From Cryptomeria japonica (Eukaryota; Streptophyta; Pinopsida; Cupressales; Cupressaceae), in the NCBI RefSeq assembly GCF_030272615.1, contig NC_081408.1, forward strand, positions 340,288,793-340,352,792: DNA of 64,000 nt, given 5' to 3'. Made by a program: the position numbers and the translations under genes. Below the pieces are notes generated by a model. It did not search any database, was not told the DNA's origin, and worked only from the letters and a program-made list of their open reading frames with translations. This document shows, piece after piece, positions 24,071 to 36,579 of this stretch (position 1 is the stretch's first letter; every line of letters begins with the position of its first letter).

Positions 24071-24792
24071 TGTTGGAAAATGCACACTCCAATGAGAAAT
24101 TGTAGGTGATTGAAGGTATTTTCATTGATGGCAACCTTACAATCCTATGGCACCGACAGACACTGACAGCGGCAAACATGATTACCGACACCCCATCTAA
24201 CAAGATTTTATTTATTATATTTTATATTTAATTGTAAAATCATTTTGTAAGCTGACAAGGCAAATTGTAATAAGACTCATATAAGTATGAGATCTTGTAG
24301 ATCATTTGTGTAAGTATGGAATGTAATAGGCAGATTTTGGAATAAGGTTTATGGAAGTTGTATGAGCTTAAACCGGTACTAAACCTGGAATAACAAATGC
24401 TAAACCGAAGCAGTATATGATATTGGATTTGCATAATCCATTTTGTAAGTGAGTGAGACTTCCCTTTTTGTAATTAAGTAGTGAGCTTTAGGTAGTTGGC
24501 CTTCCTGCATGTGCAGGCTCCTATTGTAAGTAATATTCATTTATTGGCCAATGAGTGAATATTGTGGGTCACAAATCCCATCGAGTTTTTTCCCACATTG
24601 GGTTTCCTCATTAAAAATATTGTGTTATGGTGTTCTTTCTATGTTGTGGTTATTGATCTTATTTATTGCATTATTTATGGTTTACCAGTACACTGTTTTG
24701 GAATGCAATTTGTTTAATAAGATTAGAAAATCTATTAACCAACAAGATATTGATTCACCCCCCCCATCTGAGTATCTTTGGGAATCCTAACA
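24071..24792 (+). repeat. 5' LTR of the non-autonomous element
   Basis: It starts TGTTGGAAAATGCACACTCC and ends GGGAATCCTAACA, with TTCATTGATGGCAAC near the start and GATTCACCCCCCCC near the end. It pairs with 28245-28996. Confidence 0.93.
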
Positions 24793-24793
24793 A

Positions 24794-24810
24794 TTGGTAT
24801 CAAAGCCTGG
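24794..24810 (+). other. Primer-binding site
   Basis: TTGGTATCAAAGCCTGG begins 1 bp after the LTR terminus and matches the initiator tRNA-Met PBS with one change (CAAAGC for CAGAGC). Confidence 0.85.
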
Positions 24811-24863
24811 TCCTCTATTTTCAAAATTCTAATAGCTTGAGGAATATTCTGAAACCGGTACAG

Positions 24864-25974
24864 ATGGAAAACCTGAGAAAGTAATTGGAAACAACTCTTG
24901 TAGATTATGATGCAGAAAAGTTGAAAAATATGAAACTTGAAGATGATCTAAAGTCTGCACAGGAAATCATTCAAGGACTTCAAGAAAATCCATTATTGCT
25001 AGGAACAAAAGAAGAGAACTTCATGAGAAGATACAAAGTGATGATGGTGAAAAAGAAACTCTTAATGATCTTATAAGCAAGATGAAGCAAGAAAATATGA
25101 CCTTGAGGAATTAGATGCAAGATATGACTATAAGGTTTTGTAAAGACATTGAAGACCGAAAGAAGAATGAAGATGACTTGAATAGGAGAATCAATGATGC
25201 TGGAAATGAAAATCTAAGATTCAGTCATGAAAATGATATGTTGAAGATAGATATGATACACTTGAAGCATGATAAAACTAAACTCATGAGACAGAAAGAT
25301 TTCTTAGAAAATGAGTTGGCTACTGCAAGTCAAAACAAGGAGAAATTCAAGAAAAGCTCAGAAGAACTTGATGACATGCTGAAAAATTAGAAACCTAATG
25401 GAGATACTAATGATCTTGGCTTTGAAGTTGGTGAAAGTTCTGGTACTTCAAACAATCATGATCACAATAAACTGGTAAGACAACCTAATGCCTACAAATT
25501 CAATGGGAAATGCTTCAACTGTAATAAGTATGGTCATAGAGAAAATCGATGTAGATCTAGAAACTATCAAAACACTAATGCACCCACCGTTCAATGTTCT
25601 AAATGCAACAAAATTGGTCATAATTTAGAAAACTACAAAATGAATATAAGATGTTATGTTTGTGGAAGATTTGGACACTTATATAATCAATACAAAACAC
25701 ATATCGACATAGGATATGGAAAAGCTATTTAGAAAAATAATGTGACTTGTTATGCTTGTAACAAGATTGGACATATTACAAAATTTTGTAGAAGTAAGGC
25801 ATCATCGAAAAACAACAAAGGACCAAGTTTGAAAGGTAAAGAGAAGGTTGAAAAAGTAAAGCAATAATTTTCAAAACAATAGATTAGAAAGTCAGATCCG
25901 AATGTTAATGAAGCTATTCCTTCACTGGTAGGATAGAGTGTCACTCCACAAGCAGGAGATTCTTCATCTAACTA
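24864..25974 (+). pseudogene. Coiled-coil gag with four zinc knuckles, broken
   Basis: The frame begins ATG at 24864, meets a stop six codons later (24882-24884), and continues as a charged helical protein with one frame change near 25018 and further stops (25388-25390 and several after 25730). The middle part (25115-25390) is a Lys/Glu-rich coiled coil (IEDRKKNEDDLNRRINDAG). Then come four zinc knuckles: CFNCNKYGHRENRC (about 25513), CSKCNKIGH ending in Tyr (about 25600), CYVCGRFGH ending in Tyr (about 25653) and CYACNKIGHITKFC (about 25750). Two have lost the last Cys. There is no protease motif after the last knuckle. The same protein family is recognisable at 36030-36563 and 18060-18790. 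It is expected to be an RNA-binding particle protein. Confidence 0.85.
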
Positions 25975-26277
25975 AAAAGAAATCCCTTGGGGGTATGGCA
26001 ACAAATTGAAAAACATGCTAGTTTACCCTCGGTTGATGGTGAGAATTTGAATTACTTCTTTACCAGAAGATGTGTTAAGTTTCAGTTAACTGGCAGGCAT
26101 TTAATGTGGTAGTTGAAGGAAATGACATTATAAAGCAAGTGTTTTTCACTCTTTTTCATTCAGCAAGCATTCAAATTTCCTTAGAGCACAAAAAAGCCGA
26201 GCGAAGGCATCCATGATGAGAAGTGAAGCAAATCATTCAAGCATTCGAACCTAAAGGCAGATTAAGGTATTTATACA

Positions 26278-27978
26278 ATGGCTTCCTCCTCTGCACCTAA
26301 ATTCATTGCAAACCCTATTGTAATTGAAGTGATTAAATGCCCTAGGCCCATATTTAAAATCATTCCCGAAGTAGCGAAGAGGGATGATAACCTAGGAGCA
26401 TTTTCTAAAATACCCAAAGGAGTTGCTTATGCTGAGGATCCTATAATTTACAAACATTGTCATATTGAAGAACTAGGTGCTAATGAGATTATGAACATGT
26501 ATAGGACAATAATATGTGATGAAGATGGTAATGTAAAATCAGAACACAAGATAATTGAAACCCTAGGTTTTTTGGAGATACTTAGCACTCCTGATTTTCC
26601 CAAAGAGGTTATAAGGATTGTATTGAGTAGAGTTCATGGGGATTTATTTTGGCTAGATTCCATTCATAAGATAATAAAAGAAGTAGTTAGGGTAGTGATA
26701 GGCTTACCTTCCACCAGTAGCAGGCCTGACAAGACTAAAAAGGTTCCAAATGACACTATAATGACCCTAACTAGTGCAACCTATGACAAGAGATCCTTAA
26801 GAGTCAATGATGTAAATGATATCAATGTAAGATTCATTAGCATGATTCTTGGATACAAAGCTACACATGCCAATAGATTAAACTATGTTTCTAGTTTATG
26901 TATCAAGAGTGCTTATTACTTAGTAAACATTAATGCAAAGATTGACATATGTGAATGGTTAAAAGATGAGCTAATAGAAAATTTGAACAAAATTAAGGGT
27001 GACAAGAAATGCACATTCAGATTTGGTAACCTAATTGTATGTCTATTGTTGTATATTACCAAGGAAGCTCCCAGTATTGGTAGAAAGGATTTTGGATTTG
27101 ACATTCTAGTAGGAAAACAACTTTTGGATATTCTTAATAACATGGGAGATGAAAGGGAGAAGAACATAATTGAACACTTTCAGGCACTGAAGGCTAGAAT
27201 GAAAAATAGGGAAAGACTATCTCAATCCATAGTTGATAAATATCAAAAGAAGATATGTTTTTTTATAAAGAAGGATGAAATATGGATGGAGGCAATGGTT
27301 CTAAGGATAGTTTGGGTTACAAAGATGGGTTATGAGGCAGATGAAAACATAATAGAAACTTATGTGAAATCCCTTCTAGAAGTCCCTAAAGAACCAACAG
27401 AAGAAGTATTTGGAAATGCAGAAACCATTGAAAGCAAATTTCAATCACAAAAATGAATAAAGAAAATAGAACAAACAAGTAGAAAGGCAACTAGACAGGC
27501 AAAAGAAATCAAGGAAGATATATTGAACAAAACTTTAACGGAATTTAAGGAGTCGTACAGAGACACCTGCAAGACTGATCTTCTGACAGTGGATATTGAC
27601 AATGAAATCAACATAGTACAAAAGGAAATAAATGATATAGCTGACAATCCCATTGGTTCATCAAAACCCATATTAGTTATAGAGCAAGAGATAGCAAGTT
27701 TTGAGGAGAAACTTGAGAAATTGGAGAAGGAGAAGGAAAGAATAAAATACAAAGCTAAGGAACTCAAATGTAGACTAGGTCCAAAACTAGACATCCTCAT
27801 CTCCTTGAGAAAAGAGATTTTAGAGGCTCTTGTTCCAAGACTTAAGAAATCGGAAAAGAAAATGCACATACTCACTGGTACCATCCAAAGGATAGAAGAA
27901 GCATTGAAGGATAGTGAGAGGTTTACTAACAACTTGAATTTTGCATTTGCAGATCTATATCAGATTGTAACCCACTGA
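26278..27978 (+). pseudogene. Accessory ORF of unknown function (about 566 codons, one stop)
   Basis: ATG 26278 opens a clean 392-codon frame ending in TGA at 27454-27456. The same frame then continues to 27978 with no further stop, so the original product was probably about 566 residues. Residues 1-390 look globular and mixed alpha-helical (GAFSKIPKGV, YKHCHIEELG, VLSRVHGDLFWLD, MILGYKATHA, CTFRFGNLIVCLLLYI). Residues about 395-566 are a highly charged coiled coil (EEKLEKLEKEKERIKYKAKE). I see no signal peptide or retroviral enzyme motif. It replaces pol in the element. A diverged homologue is split around the copia insertion at 10900-17690. Its length and globular-plus-coil plan resemble the ORF in the LINE-like copies at 54555-58626. 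Its helical core may be remotely related to plant transposon-associated domains; that is untested. Confidence 0.8.
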
Positions 27979-28038
27979 TTACAGGGATTCTAACAAGAAC
28001 TACACTCAATTGACATTAATGGACAACCTTTATCATTG

Positions 28039-28056
28039 ATGCCAAAGGGGGAGTAG
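28039..28056 (+). other. Second polypurine-tract-like site
   Basis: TGCCAAAGGGGGAGTAG, preceded by TTGAT, closely copies the tract next to the 3' LTR (28222-28244) and lies about 190 bp upstream of it. It may be a duplicated or secondary plus-strand primer. Confidence 0.55.
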
Positions 28057-28100
28057 TAGAATGATAAAAATGATTGGCAGAAGACATCATCTGCTCAAGG

Positions 28101-28160
28101 GGAGCACACAGTTTTGGAGCACACAATTTTGGAGCACACAATTTTGGAGCACACAGTTTT
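28101..28160 (+). repeat. Four tandem 15-bp repeats
   Basis: GGAGCACACARTTTT is repeated four times without spacers between the two polypurine-like tracts of the element. In frame it would encode STQFW four times, but the surrounding frame is not convincing as a protein. Confidence 0.9.
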
Positions 28161-28221
28161 GGCAAGATTATTTGGACAACACATTTTTGGATACAATTTT
28201 GAATTTTTCTCATGAGTGTTG

Positions 28222-28244
28222 CCATCAATGCCAAAGGGGGATAT
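28222..28244 (+). other. Polypurine tract of the non-autonomous element
   Basis: ATGCCAAAGGGGGATAT ends at the first base of the 3' LTR, the position expected for the plus-strand primer. Confidence 0.85.
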
Positions 28245-28996
28245 TGTTGGAAAATGAACACTCCAATGAGAAATTGTAGGTGATTGAAGGTATTGTTATT
28301 GATGGCAACCTTACAATCCTATGGCACTGGCAGGCACCGACATAGGTAGCAGCAAAGATGATTACAGGCACCCCAACCGATAGGATTTTGTTGATTATAT
28401 TTTGTATGTAATTGTAAAATCATTTTGTAAGACAACAAGGAGAATCATAATAAGACTCATATAAGTATGATATCTTGTAGATCATTTGTGTAAGTATGGA
28501 ATGTAATAGGCAGATCCAAACATGCAAATATTAAGGCAGATTTTGGAATAAGGTGTATGGAAGTTGTATGAGCTTAAACTGGTACTGAACCTGGCATAGC
28601 AGATACTGTACCAAGGTAGTACATGATATTGGATTTGCATAATCCATTTTGTAAGTCAGTGAGACTTCCCTTTTTGTAATTAAGTAGTGAGCTTTGGGTA
28701 GTTGGCCTTCCTGCATGTGCAGGCCCCTATTGTAAGTAATATTCATTTATTGGCCAGTGAGTGAATATTGTGCGTCACAAATCCCACCGAGATTTTTCCC
28801 ACACTGGGTTTCCTCATTAACAATATTGTGTTATGTTGTTCTTTCTATGTTGTGGTTATTGATCTTATTTACTGCACTATTTCTGGTTTACCGGTACACT
28901 ATTTTGGAATGCAATTTGTTTAATAAGATTAGAAAATCTATTAACCGATAAGATACTGATTCACCCCCCCCCTCAGTATCTTTGGGAATCCTAATA
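28245..28996 (+). repeat. 3' LTR of the non-autonomous element
   Basis: It starts TGTTGGAAAATGAACACTCC and ends GGGAATCCTAATA, where the terminal CA has become TA. It is about 30 bp longer than the 5' LTR, mostly because of a 26-bp insertion near 28515-28540 that repeats GGCAGAT on both sides. Confidence 0.92.
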
Positions 28997-31900
28997 AACA
29001 AGGAATTTAGAGTGATGTTAGGGAGGGGGGAGGGGCCAAATGAGCTTCCAACTTCATGTGGCTGGCCCTGTTAAGTAGAGAATATTAAACTATTCTTGAA
29101 ACCAAGCGAAGGTCAACAAGATAACACACTTTTTGATATTCATTATGTTGTACAATTAATCTTATTGAATAATGTATATTGAATCTCAATTGCAGCATCC
29201 AACAAAGCCAACATGAACAACAACACCATAATTTGCTGGGTATAATGAACTCCCATATTGTCTTGTATGTACACTAACAGTATGAGTTACTTATAGTGTT
29301 GATATCCATGGCGGGACTGCAAAAGTTATGAATATGCCTCATCCTTGTAAGTTTTTTTATTACTTTTCATTTTCTTTAGAATTTTGCTACTTCATGAATG
29401 ACATGTTTTTCAGATGTCTATTCCATGAATAGCTTTCTATTGTATGCTTCATGAGCGATGTGTCTTCAACATGTCCACTCCATGAGAACCTTTCTCATAT
29501 ATGCTTGTACCTTATGTGTATTTATGTATTACTTCATGGTTTACATGTATGATTCATGCCTTGCATGTATTCATATGTATGGTTTGTGCTTTACATAGCT
29601 CCTTCATGCCTTATGAGCATTACTTCATGCCTTGCAGTCTTTTCAAAATATTCCAAAATCAATAAGAAAAAGAGTAGTAGAGGCTACATACCAAAATAAA
29701 TTAGATCTCCCTCTTTATTTCTTCACTTTCTTCCCTATTTTCTTCCTCCCTTCTTTATCACTTCCCTTTTTCTTTATTTTTCCTTGATATAACTAACCTT
29801 TTCTCCTTAATGTTCTTCATGAATTTAAAGACTCCTTTACACTTCCCACTTTACATCCATGACAATTACCTCCATAACTTCATTTAGTGTGAAGTAATTA
29901 TTCTCCTCTACCATGACCTTCATATATCTTTCATATATCCTTTCATATATTACCATCCATATATATATTGACCTCATTCTAAGACTTTTAATCTGCCTCT
30001 TCTACCTCATTATGTGACAACAAAATGTGAGGATTTAAGAGGAGCTTCAAATCATAATAGCCCTTAGCATTGGTTTCGAAAGAGTCTCATATTATGCCTC
30101 CTAGATTGGATGGCTCTGATCCTCATCACACAATTCAACTTTGTCCTCCTCATTGGATTCTTTGCACTCATGATGATAGAATTGTGAAGATTATATTTCA
30201 ACATTTTTTGATTTATTTTTTCTCACTTTTGATTCAACTCTTTATATGTCCTTAAATTGTATGAGCCTAATAGCTTCTACTCGTGTTGATAGTTTGGTGG
30301 CTCTTATCAATGGTTCCTTCGAAGAAGTGTGATCCTTGTAATTTTGGACTTCCATGATGTGAAAAAGAGGTTATGTTATGAATAATAGTCCAAATGATTT
30401 ATATATTTCTTATTATGTTGAGTATGAGTAAATTTGGGCTTCCTTGGATATAATCACTATTTTGTACTAACTATTGTCATTTAGTGTGATTTGAGCATGG
30501 AATTCAAGTAATCATGAGGGTGGAAACAATCTTAAAGTGTTAGGGGGTATGCAAACTTGACTAAGGGATGAAAGTATCGGGAAAGTACAAGTGATTCATA
30601 TGTAGATCAATGTATCATTCACCTATTAATTCCTAGCAGCATTGTCAAATAAATAAGCAAAGAGGGATGTTGAGTGCATAAATACATTTTATGTTGCCAT
30701 GATATAATTAAAATATCAAACATGTAACTTAGATTGATTTGCAATTTCATTCATAAATATTAGATCTTCCTTGTGGATTTTTGAATGCATAATGTCTCGT
30801 TGATTTCAATATTTTTATTGCAAGTACTCTTTTCAACATGAAATTACACTCATTATGGTCTCTTACTAAATGCAAGTCTATTATCCTATCAATGATGATA
30901 CATTTCACATGCATTTTATGGGGAAATCTTATTAATAGATATGGTTGGGTTGGTCATTGTTTTGTGAAAATATATATAAGTAGATTTCAACATTAGAGTT
31001 ATAAACACCGTAAATTGTGTTTGAGATCATTGTCCTAATTGTAATAGTCAACCACCATTGGCCCAATGCAACACCAACACCGTTGTGACACCAAGGTTTG
31101 TGCATATTGGTGTAATGGTTACTCTTAGGATATTTCATTACCATTACATATACACACCTAGTGGGGTTTCCGAACACAACTTGTTTGAGTAGGTAGTATC
31201 ATTGGTAAACTTGTGATTGTCACAATTGGTAACCTTAGGACAGTCATTAATATTTGGTCTATGGCACTATTTTATGGCTTCTAAATGCTTCTATGGGGTG
31301 TGCAGGGGTCCCACACATCTCTTCCAACATTCTATCCAAGGCACTTCACTCTCACCTCTCTTATATTCCACTTTCTCTATGTTTCTATCCCGGAGGTCCA
31401 ATACATGAAGAATATCAGACCAATCAATCAAATCTAGCATGTGCCTGAGAGGTTTTGGAGACCTAAAAGAAAGAGAAATGAAAACACATATTTACAAGAG
31501 CCTTTCCAACCAGTGGTGTGAGTTTTTAACTGTGAAAAGGCCAAAAATACATTTTTTCCCCTCTCATTGGAAACCCAAATTTCAATGGATCTCAAAGCTA
31601 AAAAAGATGAAAATTAAGGTTATTCAGTTCTCTACCATATCCAATCAACTTCTAATGAAAATATGATGAATTTCACAATTAAAAATAATGACAATCAGAC
31701 TGAAATGTTTTTGTATGAACAAAAATCTCCAACTTCATTTAGTAAAACTTTCAAAATTCAAGAAGACAAACTTGTGTGGTGTGACAAAGGCCTATTTATG
31801 CCAATCCAAGTGGGTTACAATCTCAAACCACCAAAAACCAACCTCCCAACCAAATTTTGAAAAGTTGTCATGACACTAATGACAACTTTTTATAATTTTT

Positions 31901-34213
31901 ATAATTTTTGTCCAATGGACCTCAAACTTTCCCAATTAGATCAAAATACATCATAATGGCCTCAAATTGCCTTATTTACATGAAATAACACAATAAAAAC
32001 TAAAATCTCAAATTTCGTCCGTTTTGGCCAAACCTCGGTCCCTAGGGTGCTCCTGCACCATCAAACCATATGAATTATTGAAAACAAATGTGTTTTGGAA
32101 GTTTTAATCAGAGAAGCTATAAATATTTCTACCTCTCAATAAATAAAAAAATACCACAAATATCATTATTGATAAGAAAGTGTTGAGTGATTCATAGAGT
32201 TCCCCTAAACCCTTCAACAAATAAATTTAACAATCTCCCCATTGGCCTATCCTCAAGTGACAAACATAATAGACAACTTGAGAAGTCATTCTATACTATG
32301 AAACCAAAATGCATACCTTTTTCATTGGTGAGATGTGAAATTGGGCTTGTAAAATATTTTGCAAAACCATCCCATGTTTTCACCTTTATTTATTTTGTGA
32401 ATTGGAGCTTGGTCTAGGAGGTTAGACAAGTTGTTTTGTAGGTTGTAGCAATAATAAAGTGCTAGAGGAATTTAGAGAGAAGTATTCTTATGAAAAGAAC
32501 AAATAAGAACAAGAACAACTAACTTACATAAAGTAGATAAATTCAGAGCCTAACGATCAAGCCTTCGTACCTTTGAAATTTTCTTTATGTTTGAATTTTT
32601 TTAATTAATCAATCCTAAAAATATGAATATCTAGAATATATATTTTTCATAACCTTTGATTCATTAGAATTATTTTATAGGACCTAACTTGTAACTTTTT
32701 TTCATATGCTAATTTTACTCTCTTTGCTCAGTGGCATTAATTTTTTTGAAAATCCTATATGTGTTTTCATATCTATGTTTAAGATTCCACCCAAAAGTTA
32801 ATATTGCTTTGATAACTCCAAATTCATATCTAAGCTCATCCTAAGGTAACATGTTCATAGTCAATCAATAAGCTTTCTCTATGTGATTTCAAGTAAGATA
32901 ATGATCTATATAGTTAGTTTTGTGATTGATTTGAGGGATACGTCCATTGTCAAACCTTAAGAAAATTTTGTTCCATATCCTAGATTTATTTTGTTTTAAT
33001 TCTCAGTGAGTAATTTTCAATAGTAATAAAGTGGTATATATCATTATATTTCAATGACAAAAGGCCAGATATTTGAATAAATATGCATAAACATAAAACA
33101 TATTTTTCAAATCTTATTTATTACAATTATATATATCTAACAATACCATATTATACATATCCCCATTTATATAATGAATAATAAAGACTTCTTTACAATA
33201 TTATATATTCATTATAGCTGATAATGCTTACAACAAAAAAAGAAAGATAAGAGTTTATATGTTGAACCATTCTTAAATAGATATGGTTGCAAATTGCTTT
33301 GATATATTATGTATAACAGATTGCTATAACCAAATTTTTGTGCTATACTCTTGGATCCAATACTCATGATTTTGGATTTTAGATAGCATGCCTCGCTAGA
33401 TTACTTTGGACAGTAGGTGTAGATTCATTGTGGTTTATGCTGAAAGAATTTAAACAATTGTACATAGTTTATGGATAACTGCACTTAAGAAACTCATGTC
33501 TCATCTCTAAGGATTGAGAACATTTCCATTAGATCATGTGCTTTTTGGGTAACACTCGATTATGTGTTTCATGTTAGTTAGAAAGTTACAAACCAGAGCA
33601 ACAAAGGATGCAATCCTCTATTTCATATTAATGCAACATTTCCAAATCTATTTCAACATGAAATCAAAAGAATTGGTTTGAGTTAAAAGATCTATTAAAT
33701 TTTATTGGCCCTTCTTAATACATTTATAATGATTAGTTGGACGCTATGGATATTTTGTCATCCTCAACATGGTGAGCTCATCTCTGATTCTTTTCGCTTT
33801 TAAATGCAATAAACTCCTAAAGAAGTGGGTCGTATTATTCGGCAAAGTTGACATCTCCATGGGTGAAGAGCTATGCTGGCTTAGAAGTTAACTCTAAGAA
33901 TATATACAAGGTTCTCATATAATTTTTGATGCTGCAAATAATATTGGTGTAACAAATACTTGATGGTATCCAAGGGAGAAAGGAAAAAAAAATCTAAACG
34001 TTGCATCTCCCCATTAAACTCCAATAAATGGTAGGACACTTTGAGGTTGTTGATACATATTTGATCATTGATATATCACATAATATATTATGAATTCATT
34101 TTCCTTCCTTGTGCTAAACATTTAAGGCAATATTGTACTTGCTAGACAAAATTTTGGGCAACCACATTCAGATTGCGGGTGATTTTGCAATCGACAAATT
34201 ATTTTAATAGGAT
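28997..34213. other. Non-coding stretch, nothing recognisable
   Basis: No supported gene in 5.2 kb. 29400-29640 has loosely repeated TTCATGCCTTGCATG-like words and 29690-29800 is CT-rich. 31200-32130 has short open frames (31439-31666, 31663-31860) with no domain and resembles decayed repeat sequence. The rest is AT-rich. Confidence 0.55.
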
Positions 34214-34579
34214 TCAATTTATGACTGATTTGCATCTTATATAAGTGTTGTAGAACCTTAAAATTAAAATTATATTCACTCTTTGTGTATGAGGATAGTC
34301 ATGGATTAGCAACGTATATAAGTGTTGATGATAACACTTGATCTTCTTAGCTAAAATTGATTTATAACATTGGTTTATGTTGTCGAAACTCATCCTAATT
34401 ATGCCATTAGATGGGTCATAGGCTGAAAATTTAATCATCCCATCTGCAATGAAGAGGCACTTGCCGAAAAACACCTCCCTTGTGATTGTGGCAACCAAAA
34501 GAATCTCTAGGCCTTCATGTGTCAATTTAAAGTATATTATGGGCCCATAACCCATAGGTCCCACCAAGATCAATTTCAT
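34214..34579 (-). pseudogene. Unidentified possible gene fragment
   Basis: A 121-codon open frame whose first 70 residues (LVGPMGYGPIIYFKLTHEGL, then ITREVFFGKCLFIADG) have a balanced, protein-like composition, unlike most random frames here. The last third becomes degenerate and basic. I cannot assign a family, there is no signal peptide, and no promoter or splice sites were recognised. It could equally be a chance frame or a decayed repeat ORF. Confidence 0.2.
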
Positions 34580-35371
34580 AACTAGAAAATAAGATATCTA
34601 AATGAGTTGAAAATTTTTAGGAGTAAACATGTGGACATGTTAAACTATATAGGGGGAGAGATGATGTTTAAAATTTTATTTTTTTATGCCAAAATTTAAA
34701 TTCAAATACCCTAGTTACTTAAACAAAAGAAAGGTTGGAACTATTTTATATCAAGTGTTTTGTGTGTCGTCATAATGGATTTCTATTTTCTTTTAATATG
34801 CTAGTAACATTATTTTTAGTACTATCTTTACCTATTGTACTTTGTTATTGGACTCTATCAACCCGATAACCTTGTACATGCGATTTATTTTATTAAAGAG
34901 GATATTCATCTAGTCCGGAATGCATGATTATCGTCTTTGAATATATGTTGAATATATAATGATGAGTGAATACTTAGTATGAGATATATACATGTCATTC
35001 AATAGGTATATGTCATGTATTGACATAGGATGACACTTTATATGAGATTATCAATTTGGGATATACTTATAAGAAATATGTGTATATATAGTAGATAAAT
35101 TCATTACATGTATATATATAGTAGATGAGTTTTGGTATCTCCCAAGAACAACTAACTTAGATAAAGTAGATAAAGTCATTTCATCTCTCTGATTGGGTTG
35201 CTCTTGTTCCATTGGTGTTGTCCTTTCCTTTTCCAGAAAATTGGCTTTAAAGGCTCTTGTATTTGGGTTAGCTAATTCCCTATCAACACCATTTTTAATA
35301 GGTTTACTAGTACTCAGTGGTTCATACAGTCCTCTTAGGAGTTGGACCATCTAAACCATGGTGCGCCTAAT
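34580..35371. other. AT-rich non-coding stretch
   Basis: No gene seen. TATATATAGTAGAT occurs twice (35087 and 35115). Confidence 0.5.
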
Positions 35372-35470
35372 TATATTAGCTTGAAACTAGTGTGCCTCAT
35401 ATTAGCTTGAAACCAGTGTGCCTCATATTAGCTTGAAACTAGTGCCCCTCATATTAGCTTGAAACTAAAC
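35372..35470 (+). repeat. 26-bp tandem repeat, nearly four copies
   Basis: Units of ATATTAGCTTGAAACYAGTG followed by TGCCTC run head to tail, with single-base differences (AACTAG/AACCAG, TGTGCC/TGCCCC). Confidence 0.88.
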
Positions 35471-35604
35471 ATATGCTCCCTATTGGTAGCTAATGGGGAT
35501 AGGATATCATTCGTTATACATATCAATAAGGTGTTCTTTATGTCTAGATAATAATTTTATTTATTTTTTAAATAAATATCAGTCGGAATTACGACGGGAA
35601 ACCA

Positions 35605-35905
35605 ACAACATTCTCATTGGTGCAAATTTTTTGGCTATCATCGTAATTCTGATGCTAACTGGACAAATATCTGACAAGGATGTTGTATGTCTGACGACAA
35701 TTCCTTGTCGGACAATCGTCGATGCATATTACTGACCAATGACCAAACCATCGGACCAACAACATTCTCATTAGGGCAAAGTTTCATGCGGCTGTCGACA
35801 TAATGATAAAAACTAAACAAACCTCCGATGAGGATGTTGTATGTCTGACAACATGTTTGATCAGAAAGGTGATTGTGGCCATCATCAACAAAGTTCATAG
35901 TGTTG
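35605..35905 (+). repeat. Tandem duplication of about 151 bp
   Basis: CCAACAACATTCTCATT recurs at 35605 and 35757, and GGATGTTGTATGTCTGAC at 35679 and 35830, a constant offset of about 151 bp. Repeated GTCGGAATTACGACGG- and TTCTGATG-like words up to 36030 are reminiscent of subterminal repeats of CACTA-type DNA transposons, but no terminus was found. Confidence 0.7.
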
Positions 35906-36029
35906 TAATTCTGATGTCCAAAGGCATCGTCAAAAATTCTGATGATGAGTTTTTGATGACTTCATTTTTCGGTAGTCTGATGAAATGTAGTCGCAATTCT
36001 GACATTTGGCCATCAGAAATTAGGCCCAA

Positions 36030-36563
36030 ATGTACTAGTGAGCAAGTTAATCTTTCAAGGTAGCAATCTATCTTTCAAGTTCTTGATCATTATTCCTTGA
36101 TTGTGTCAACTCAAGCTTCAATTGATCATTCTCAAAGGTAAGTCTAAAGAATTCATCATCCCTTTCCTTCAATGATTGTGCTAGATTATTTTCATTCTTC
36201 TTCCTTTCCTCAATTTACTTGGTTAGCCTCATCACAATGGATTGTATACCATTCTTCAAAGCAACACTTTCTTTCTCAAGATTGTTAACTTCATTTATTT
36301 TGTCTTGATATTACATGATCTGATCTTCTTTCTCCTTCAACTTATCCATCAATTCCTTCCTCTTCTCTCTATAGATACTTTCTTGATCCTTTAGCTCACT
36401 AATGAATTCATCAGTAGTATTTAGGTTCTTCTTCGGGGTAAAAATATCATTTCTAGTTGTATCAGGATCCTCAAGTTCCACATTGACTTGTCTCTGAAAA
36501 CTGGAATCTATAGGTTCAATCTCCCAGATCTTCCTCAAGCAGCTAATCTTCCTCAAGGGAACT
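36030..36563 (-). pseudogene. Coiled-coil gag, truncated, same family as 24864-25974
   Basis: Read leftward, the frame follows a PBS and gives NWYQSLVPLRKISCLRKI, matching NWYQSLVLYFQNSNSLRNI at the same place in the 24071 element. A Lys/Glu-rich coiled coil with two or three stops follows; IEERKKNENNLAQSLKERDD parallels IEDRKKNEDDLNRRINDAG. It ends near 36030 before any zinc knuckle, where unrelated repeated DNA begins. Structural only; no enzyme domain. Confidence 0.78.
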
Positions 36564-36577
36564 AGGCTCTGATACCA
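36564..36577 (-). other. Primer-binding site
   Basis: Minus-strand TGGTATCAGAGCCT is an excellent match to the initiator tRNA-Met complement, 2 bp from the LTR at 36580. Confidence 0.9.
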
Positions 36578-36579
36578 AT

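Larger units (their letters stand above)
24071..28996 (+). mobile_element. Non-autonomous LTR retrotransposon with gag and long accessory ORF
   Basis: Two related LTRs (24071-24792 and 28245-28996) flank a PBS, a coiled-coil/zinc-knuckle gag, a long ORF of unknown function and a polypurine tract. Nothing between them resembles protease, integrase, RT or RNase H, so the element would need enzymes from another element. The LTRs differ at many bases and by a 26-bp insertion, so it is older than the copia at 11565. Flanks are AACGG (left) and AACAA (right), not a clean duplication. The layout resembles elements described as TR-GAG or LARD types, but the conserved extra ORF is unusual. Confidence 0.88.

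Noticed and set aside
35372-35470. CRISPR-like array
   Set aside because: Units are directly adjacent with no unique spacers, so it is a simple tandem repeat in plant DNA.
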